In this document: positions 58,201 to 64,000 of the stretch, one piece after another
Layout: each line of letters begins with the position of its first letter
How positions within the stretch are numbered: position 1 is the stretch's first letter
Source of the DNA: Buxus sempervirens
Lineage: Eukaryota; Streptophyta; Magnoliopsida; Buxales; Buxaceae
Direction: 5' to 3'
Length of the DNA stretch: 64,000 bases
NCBI GenBank assembly: GCA_947561395.2
Contig: OX387187.1
Location: 37,119,829-37,183,828, forward strand
Notes under the pieces: model-generated
What the model was told of the DNA's origin: nothing
The model's database searches: none
What the model saw: the letters and a program-made list of their open reading frames with translations, nothing else
Position numbers and translations under genes: made by a program

Positions 58201-61200
58201 AACCTGAAAAGACATTAATAAACATGATCATCTGTTATCAATTCATTCCTACTGTAGTGCATCCAGCAAGTCAGCCATCTCTCAATCTTCATTTCCAGCT
58301 CAATCCACCTCTTAATAATGTCTAAAAATCTAATAAATGCAAGAAAAATTACATGTAACCCAGCAGGATAGAAACAATTTCATTGACAACCAAAATCTTA
58401 GACCTCAGGTTTCCTGGACCTTAGTTGGAAAAAATGCAGGTAAAAATGAAGGCAAATAGCCAAAGAATTGTGAGAAGCCAAGAAAATCAGCAAATGTTGA
58501 AGCTTCTGCATAAGCAATGGATTCAATATGTCACTAGGTGTCAATACTAGTTTAGAATAAGTCCTACAAGGTTAGAAGTGTCTATATTCATCAAAGGAGC
58601 AAAAAGTTTAGAAGTTTGTATCATGTCAATAGAAAATCGGCTCCTTATTGTCTTCTTTTAATATAAGAGTACGGTTTCAAGGTTCTACCTTCTAGTACAC
58701 ATTCAAAAAGCATAGATGGCTTGGCATGCTTCAGAATTAACTATGTTTTCATGAGTTCACGTGCAAAGAATCAACTGGCATAAAAATGGCCTTCAATATT
58801 GTTTTAATTTTAATGTATAATAAAAGAGTTATCATAAGTTTAATTAAAAAAAAGTAATAAAAAAGAAAGGTTACACACAATTCTAATAAATAAAATCATA
58901 AGTTCAAGAATCAAAATAAGTACCGAAGACAACATTTATTCCAAACTTAAAAGCGGATGATACCCTTTTTTTTTCACAGATGAAATCAAGTGACCTTAAG
59001 ACAACAAATTACATTACAAAAATTAAGCATACCATTTCAAATGAGAGGGCATTTAATTGTCGTGGTCTATTTAGTATAAATGTCCTTGCACACAAGTTCT
59101 CTTCAACCAAAACCTGTCAAATCAAGAGATGTAAGAGCTAATGAACAATAATAAGGCCTGATTTGGAATTCAAACTAGACTCAAGAAAGAGTTCCACACA
59201 CAAAATTCATTCAATAGAAGTGAAAAGGGATTACAATAAGTAAAGAACAGAATTTGTCAACATTCAAACGCATTTTGAATACTCTTTTGAAAATTCCAAG
59301 TTTCCCACCATAAAAAGCATAAATGTTCATAACAGAAAAGGTAAGTTTGCCCCAAGAGATCTTTTGTTGAATTTTTCAGCTTTTTGAGATCTGAAACACT
59401 ATAAAATGATGAGACTTTCAACCCAGTTTAATTTACCATAGAAAAAAGACTAGACAACAACAACAAGATCCATAATCCCTTGGGATCAGCAACATGAATC
59501 CTATTCTATCATCATAAGCTATCAAGAACCGTATCTTAATAGTACCTCAACCATTTTTTACTGTCATTATCCGATCCCTATCACTCTCTCTCTCTCTTAC
59601 CCCTCTTAGATCCTTCTATGAGTACTCAGAATTTTCTCACAACTACCTTCTCAGGTTTTCATTTTACATGCCCAAACCATCTTAAGCTATTTTCCTTTTT
59701 CTTATCTCTCATTTAAACAACACCTAAACACATTCATATATGTTTATTCCTAACTTTGTCCCAGTCTTCCCACACATTAATTTCAACACCATCACATCAG
59801 AAAAAATCATCTTCTTCAGGCAATATAGAAAAATTCTATGCTCATTGTGTATGCATGTAGTGCAAGCATTAAGACGCATGATATTTGTAAGTTTCATGTA
59901 TCTGCTCAAAGACTGAAATTAGGAAAGAGTCAAGAAAGGCAGAAGGATCCACTATTTGCATAATCTTATCACTAGATGCGTTCTCTACACCTATGACTCT
60001 ATTTTGAGATTTCGACAAAGTCATTTTGTCCGTTCTTTAAAATACAGAGGATGTTCTTCGAGGTTGGCTAAAAAAAAGGAGGATGACTCATTATTGAGAA
60101 GGGAAAGGATTGCTTTCATCAACCATGTCCTTGAAGGAAGAATGTACAAGGATTGTCAAAATTTTCAAAGGATAATGAAGAATGAGGATGCAGACAGATC
60201 ATTAGGAACACACCACATGGGAAACTATGCTCGACTGTCTATTAAAGCAAAGGAATAAGGCAGAGAATTAGGCAATCCATAAATAAGAACGGAAGAAGAT
60301 GGAACATCTTGCTAGTCAACTTGCTACCTTGATGAATACAAGAATAGATAAAGATAACACTATCAGCTAGTGGGAAGAGGAAAGGCCTATCATTATACTA
60401 ATGGTAGAACAGAACTTTTATCAAACTCTTGTCATATAGAGAAGCTTGACGAAGAACCATTGTATAGTGAGAATGTTTTAAAGTGGAGAAGGAAACCACA
60501 GAGCTGGTGGGCAGTTCCAATGCATACAAATAGTTCAATGTCTATTTTTCTGCTTACAAACCTATCAACACTTGAAGCACACATTGTTTCAAAGGAGGGC
60601 TCGCCTTTGATGCTTCTTTAAGTGGGTTTCTGGGAGGAAACATTGATTAGGATTCACTTGGACAAGATTTTGGGTTTACCGCTGTTTTCCATAGTGTGAG
60701 AAGGTCAACGGGAGGTCTACTGAGATTATGTGAGGATAGAAATGACAACTGATGCAAAGACAAAATAATAGCCGGCTTGATTTTTTGTGAAAGGAGAATT
60801 AATCCCCTTGAAAATCATTATTTATTATGGATTGTAGCTCAGCAGATGTATAACCTGGTTAGACGTTAAAGTCAAGATTCATCCATCACCCTAAAATGTG
60901 ATTGAACTGAGGCTTTTGGACTGTGTTTAGAAAAAGGAAAAGAAAATGCATGGGAGAGCACTTTCTCTTGTTTAGTTGGAAGGACATAGGAAGAAGACTT
61001 TTTTAAAAATTCTCTCTGGGGATCAGAACTTTTCTCCTAAGGTAGTAGTGATTTTGAAAGTAAATAAAGGAAAGACAATATAACTTCCTTTAAAACTCCA
61101 ACTTAACTCACAACCTATCTTAGCTTCTGTCAACACTAACTAAACTTGCCATAATACATGAGAACTCATCGAAAATATGTTCAAAAATTAACAAAATCTC

Positions 61201-62526
61201 TCTTTTATCTATATCTATAGCCTTACCACACTTTTTTGGGAACTAGCAGATGATGATCTATATTTCTCGCCTTATCCAAAGGTTTGAAAGCAAACATAAA
61301 TCATTTCTCCTCTCTTCTTTCGCTATTTTATTTTCTTTCCAAATCTAGATGCCAAACATAGCCCTAAGCCAAGTCAAGGTTCTTTCTTCTCCTTAACATG
61401 TGGTGGAACTTTGTTTGTTAAATTGTTAAAATAGGAAAGCCAATACAATGGAAAAGTTTGTCAAGAGGGATAAGATGATAGATTTTGACTGCAAGGGCCT
61501 GAGGGCTTTAGAAACACCTTGGAGGACCACAAGACCTAGCATGACTACAAAGGATAAATCTTGGATTTAAAATTTTAAATTCAAAAGTAGAAAATGGGAA
61601 GCAAAGAGCACATTTTAGGAAAGGAAAATCAAGTATCGATAGCCATGGTTGTCTAATTGAGCTAGTTGGCAAAAGCAAAAGCAGGAAAGGGATAGGGATT
61701 AATGATACGCGCTCAAATGTTGGCCCGGCATATTTCTTCCAATTAAGTATTTTGCCTCAAATGTGAATTACCAACTGGTGGAAAAAATTTGTGACTTTAT
61801 CACTCCATTTCAGCCATAAGGCTCATGATTTGTCTCCAGTACACCTTAACAATTCTTAATTGTTAATTGAATTCAAAGTTTGACAACCTTGATTTGGACT
61901 CTTGGAAATTTTTATGCATTAAAAAGGGTAGTTCTTCACTGTCTAGTAAAAAGGTGTATTAGGTGCCTTGACCGTTCTTCTATATTTTATGAATCAAAAG
62001 ATTTGGAGGATGAAACTTTCTTTTGACCATAAAATTAATCTATCAGTCGAAATTTCTTCCCTTTTACATCTTATTTACTCTCACCAAAAAAATTTCAAAT
62101 ATCTCGTATTTTTCGGTACATCCAACAAAAATGACGGTGAAAAAATAAATCTAACAATGATCAAGTTATTATGAAGTAAACAAATGAAGAGAAAAGGAAT
62201 AACAATACTATTATTATATCTAAAATTAAGAAATAAAATAATCAAAGATTGTGAAAAGCATGGATACCTGATTCTAAGTTTTTCTTTAATAAATATTATA
62301 CTTCTGGTAAAATATATTTCAGGATGAATCAATAATAAAAAGAGCCCATAATATTTAAGTAGTAAGATGAAAAGAAAGGAAAAAAATATTTAATAAACTC
62401 AGTATATAGAAAGAAATGAAAAGATGAAGAATGATGATGATAAGCATAACTAGACAAACCAAAAGAGGAAGAACAGAGAAAATATACCTGATCATCCCCA
62501 TTGGTAGCTGAATTGAGAGATGCCAT
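40287..62526 (-). CDS. CHY1: Peroxisomal 3-hydroxyisobutyryl-CoA hydrolase (CHY1), 14 coding exons over 22 kb
   Basis: Hydrolyses 3-hydroxyisobutyryl-CoA in valine catabolism; its loss in Arabidopsis impairs peroxisomal beta-oxidation. Exons: 62488-62526, 59033-59113, 58135-58203, 56791-56854, 56652-56731, 56426-56509, 54097-54181, 53712-53797, 52728-52849, 47863-47923, 47652-47750, 40795-40896, 40668-40709 and 40287-40424. All junctions are GT-AG, phases match and the total is 1152 nt, 383 residues (Arabidopsis 378). Crotonase-fold motifs: [13 protein letters not shown] (66-78), the oxyanion segment [15 protein letters not shown] (116-130), and [17 protein letters not shown] with Glu145 and Asp153 aligned to the family's catalytic acids. 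The C-terminus AKL is a peroxisomal PTS1. The intron between exons 11 and 12 is 6.8 kb, and the introns are loaded with transposon relics. The reconstruction is by eye from family motifs. Confidence 0.95.
40480..40750. repeat. Tandem duplication and inverted repeat surrounding CHY1 exon 13
   Basis: A ~70-bp block (ctgggaataaggatcaaata ... gtcttcaaccttt) is present at 40,480-40,550 and again at 40,603-40,672; the second copy includes the donor side of exon 13. In addition ccgagatcactctgaactcc (from 40,560) is repeated in inverted form as ggagttcagaatgatctcgg (to about 40,746). The 42-bp exon thus lies in the loop between two inverted arms. Confidence 0.8.
42240..42500. repeat. Low-complexity CA/CCCA and CT tract in a CHY1 intron
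   Basis: Runs of cacaccc, caaaaaca and cacacaca are followed by a C/T-rich stretch. It yields only low-complexity reading frames. No gene is present in the rest of the 40,900-43,500 interval. Confidence 0.7.
43560..44450 (-). pseudogene. Relic of a hAT-type transposase (ZMYM1/TTF-zinc-finger class), C-terminal half
   Basis: The minus strand contains, with stops and frameshifts, [20 protein letters not shown] then NQLETYIID, then VEKMVETKE and [18 protein letters not shown]. This matches the C-terminal dimerisation region of plant hAT-type proteins annotated as zinc-finger MYM-type 1-like. Farther upstream, NILGITNEL-like coding is visible. It lies in the large CHY1 intron, opposite in orientation to the next relic. 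Not functional. Confidence 0.7.
44570..46070 (+). pseudogene. Relic of a second hAT-type transposase in the opposite orientation
   Basis: The plus strand reads [18 protein letters not shown], then [20 protein letters not shown] and [12 protein letters not shown], the catalytic-domain start of ZMYM1/DUF4371-type hAT transposases. After frame breaks come DGANNM-like, [25 protein letters not shown] and [12 protein letters not shown] motifs in the right order. Many stops and frameshifts are present. With the previous entry it forms a tail-in pair in which two related elements face outward from about 44,500. Confidence 0.75.
48100..48295. repeat. Four degenerate copies of a 20-22-bp GC-box-like repeat in a CHY1 intron
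   Basis: Variants of acacttatggtgtgccatgt occur at about 48,107, 48,140, 48,234 and 48,268, with related catgtggc words in between. The unit is itself nearly palindromic around catg. No coding capacity. Confidence 0.6.
49050..49780. repeat. AT-rich degenerate repeat tract in a CHY1 intron
   Basis: Variants of tttcatgtattagattaggttaa recur roughly every 60-70 bp. A catcatcatcaccacaaccc...aagtggggttgg segment (49,577-49,621) resembles the common 3' tail of plant retroposons. No gene seen. Confidence 0.4.
49819..50224. mobile_element. Short non-autonomous hAT element, 406 bp
   Basis: The termini TAGGGATGGCAAAGG and CCATTTTCATCCCTA are inverted repeats, with flanks ATTTCACA and ATTTCAAG (six of eight bases shared) as the decayed 8-bp target duplication. 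The interior consists of aaccgaaacc / ggtttggttt short repeats. It sits in the intron between CHY1 exons 9 and 10. Confidence 0.82.
51642..51777. repeat. Tandem duplication of about 68 bp in a CHY1 intron
   Basis: The block atgctgcaacatgttaccta ... caatttccaacaggttt occurs twice in direct succession with only a few differences, indicating a recent duplication. Confidence 0.85.
55588..56045 (+). mobile_element. L1-type LINE 3' fragment (RNase H region)
   Basis: The plus strand encodes [10 protein letters not shown], then [20 protein letters not shown] and [17 protein letters not shown]. This follows the RNase H tail of plant L1 elements (AELxAL...W...S..I...NVSFSHV). It is truncated on the left and followed by T-rich DNA and a (CA)n tract, the usual 3'-end context. 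It lies in the intron between CHY1 exons 6 and 7. Confidence 0.65.
57212..57963. mobile_element. Non-autonomous hAT element, 752 bp, with degenerate left end
   Basis: A perfect 8-bp duplication CTACACAC flanks the element (57,204-57,211 and 57,964-57,971). The right end CCAAGTTGCAACCCTA is a normal hAT terminus; the left end aacgaaaacAACTCGG has lost its first bases but aligns inside. Both sides carry aaccgaaac / ggttcggttt arrays. The middle (57,420-57,740) is non-repetitive (caatcaaatgggagttttgg...) and of unknown origin. It lies in the intron between CHY1 exons 3 and 4. Confidence 0.85.
59452..59720 (-). mobile_element. RTE-type LINE 3' end fragment
   Basis: The minus strand reads LRWFGHV-like coding, then after degenerate sequence [12 protein letters not shown] followed by a GTTGTTGTTGT tail. 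This is the conserved end of RTE-clade reverse transcriptases in plants. It has frame breaks, lies in the first CHY1 intron and is non-functional. Confidence 0.75.
59721..62487. other. Remainder of CHY1 intron 1
   Basis: About 2.8 kb with no recognised feature. Two short plus-strand open frames (59,956-60,258 and 60,370-60,621) have ordinary composition but no known motif, and the second has no upstream signals. They may be decayed transposon coding sequence. Confidence 0.35.
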
Positions 62527-63420
62527 GATTGTTTAGCGAAGCTCTGATAGCAAAGAAAGTTAGATTTGATAAACAGAGCAGTGATAGCTGAAATATGGGA
62601 AGATTAACTACAATTTATTGTGCCTGCATGCTCTATGATGTGTTTCAACCAAGCACACTAGACAATTAACTGCATAATTTTGAGAATTAACCCTGACACT
62701 CCCATTAAGCATGAAATAGCTGAGAAAACTATCAATACACCGATTAACACACTGATAATACACCTGCCCAAAATATTCTATCCCAACAACACATGCATAA
62801 AATCCCACTTAATTTTGCTGTATGCATTTTCCATATCCAGTTTACACACGAAACTGGCAATCCCTGATCTCTCTCCTCAATTCCTTCATTCTTAATCGGT
62901 TTACTGTTATGGATTTGATAGACATAAATAAAAGAAGTGCTCATTACCATTCAGATAACAAATATCTCCTAAAAGAAAACCTAACGAACTACAATTTGAA
63001 TCGAGCTGGATTTTGCATATAGGTAAAGCGTAAAGAATAAATTAAATAAAACTCCAACGATACTGATTATCCTCTCTCCCGTATTAATACCAAAACTCCA
63101 ACGATATTGTAATTTTAAGAAGAAAAAAACGCAATATTGCGCAATTAATCAGATAATTCGAACGATTTATTTCAGCATTAGATAATTCGGAAACAATATT
63201 GAGAAATCATGTGTGGTTTAATCACTTGAATTGGCCATTTTGAAGCTTAAGGACGATTCGAGAGAGAATAGATGGACACAGGACAGAATATACGAATAAA
63301 ACGGTTTCTTAGTTACAGAATCTTTGTTCAGCGTTTCTGGACAAGAAACCTGATGCAGGAAATATACCTTGAGCAGAAAACGTTTTTGCCGTCTTCGACT
63401 CCAGAACTCCACAGTCCTGC
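62527..63420 (-). promoter_or_regulatory. CHY1 leader with probable 5'-UTR intron and promoter
   Basis: An acceptor (TTGCTATCAG) lies just upstream of the CHY1 ATG, so the start exon would be 62,488-62,543. A donor (CTCAAG followed by GTATATTT) at 63,366-63,368 fits a leader exon to its right and a ~820-bp 5'-UTR intron between. This follows from splice-site appearance only. Confidence 0.4.
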
Positions 63421-64000
63421 AATGGAGAACGAAACGCCGGATCTTGATGCGGTAAGGTTTGGGATTCAAATCCAACAAAAGTAAATAAATAATTATATAT
63501 ATCATTGTGAAAGTTTTAATGGTTTTTCGCTTTTTAAAATAACTATTTTATTAATTATTAAATCAACACAATAGACTTTTACAAATTATAATCTTCCTAC
63601 GTAAAGATATCATATTGTTTAAGTGTGTTTCAAAAAATATTATAATAGTTACATATTCCATAAAATCCTAAATATAATTATTTAAGTAGATTTGTCTGAA
63701 AATTTTATTGGATGTACATTTCTAGTTTTAGAATATCTGGTCCTTTTGTTTATGTAATCAGAAAACTAAAATTATTATAATCAACTATTTATTAAGATTT
63801 ATCTTTCAAATATTAAAAGAGTTTTTATAATGTTGAAAAGATTTGACTTAAATTATTAAAAATTTTATATACCATTTCTTAAATAATTTTAAATATTATG
63901 ATCGCAAATAAAAATGGAATTTTAACATTCTAGTTCTAAATAAAATTAACAACTAAAAGTCCCTCTTTAAATAAGTATTTTTTTATGTATTAAAATTAGA
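63421..64000. other. Right-edge region, no confident gene
   Basis: On the plus strand ATGGAGAACGAAACGCCGGA (from 63,423) runs ten codons to a GTAAG donor-like site and could be the first exon of a divergent gene leaving the window. The rest is very AT-rich with nothing recognisable. Confidence 0.25.

Noticed and set aside
59956-60621. Two plus-strand open frames of 100 and 83 codons in CHY1 intron 1
   Set aside because: Protein-like composition but no family match that I can name and no continuity between them; left as unidentified intron DNA.
63272-63484. A plus-strand gene start near the right edge
   Set aside because: The ten-codon ATG stretch with a donor-like end is too short to support; it overlaps the probable CHY1 leader exon on the other strand.

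Overview
This window is nuclear DNA from a flowering plant. The genes have plant-type introns (GT donors, pyrimidine-rich AG acceptors), the gaps are AT-rich, and there are CC-NBS-LRR resistance-type genes, an Aux/IAA exon, a peroxisomal CHY1 hydrolase with a C-terminal AKL, and several classes of plant DNA transposon. The sequence does not identify the species. Every confident protein-coding gene lies on the minus strand.

Left edge (1-1.1 kb): an exon of an Aux/IAA auxin repressor runs off the window, followed by a low-complexity GA/CT-rich leader region. About 1.1-31 kb is a decayed tandem resistance-gene (NLR) array. It holds one intact CC-NB-ARC-LRR gene (27.3-30.1 kb), one in-frame CC-LRR derivative that lost most of its NB-ARC domain (9.0-11.1 kb), two small NLR 3'-end remnants (5.6 kb and 24.5 kb) and repeated copies of NLR downstream DNA. 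Two of the copied modules carry fragments of the neighbouring TTL gene, so the TTL/NLR boundary was itself duplicated. The array is riddled with transposons: a 2.06-kb CACTA element with a 3-bp target duplication and an empty paralogous site, two hAT elements with perfect 8-bp target duplications (one carrying a fragment of the chloroplast ALBINO3 gene), several fold-back MITEs and a U2 snRNA-like sequence.

Right half (30.5-63.4 kb): three conserved housekeeping genes. TTL (30.5-34.7 kb, 6 exons) is a bifunctional enzyme of ureide synthesis. A single-exon gene encodes mitochondrial ribosomal protein bL12m (36.2-36.9 kb). CHY1 (40.3-62.5 kb, 14 coding exons reconstructed here) encodes peroxisomal 3-hydroxyisobutyryl-CoA hydrolase. 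Its roughly 21 kb of introns hold relics of hAT transposases in both orientations, two non-autonomous hAT elements, and L1-type and RTE-type LINE fragments.

The genes do not form a pathway. TTL and CHY1 are both expected in peroxisomes (a PTS2-like motif and a PTS1), but they act in purine and valine breakdown respectively. The most unusual items are the NB-ARC-less NLR with its repeat-flanked junction, the hAT element carrying ALB3 exon 1, the TTL fragments shared among NLR modules, and a CHY1 micro-exon lying inside an inverted repeat.
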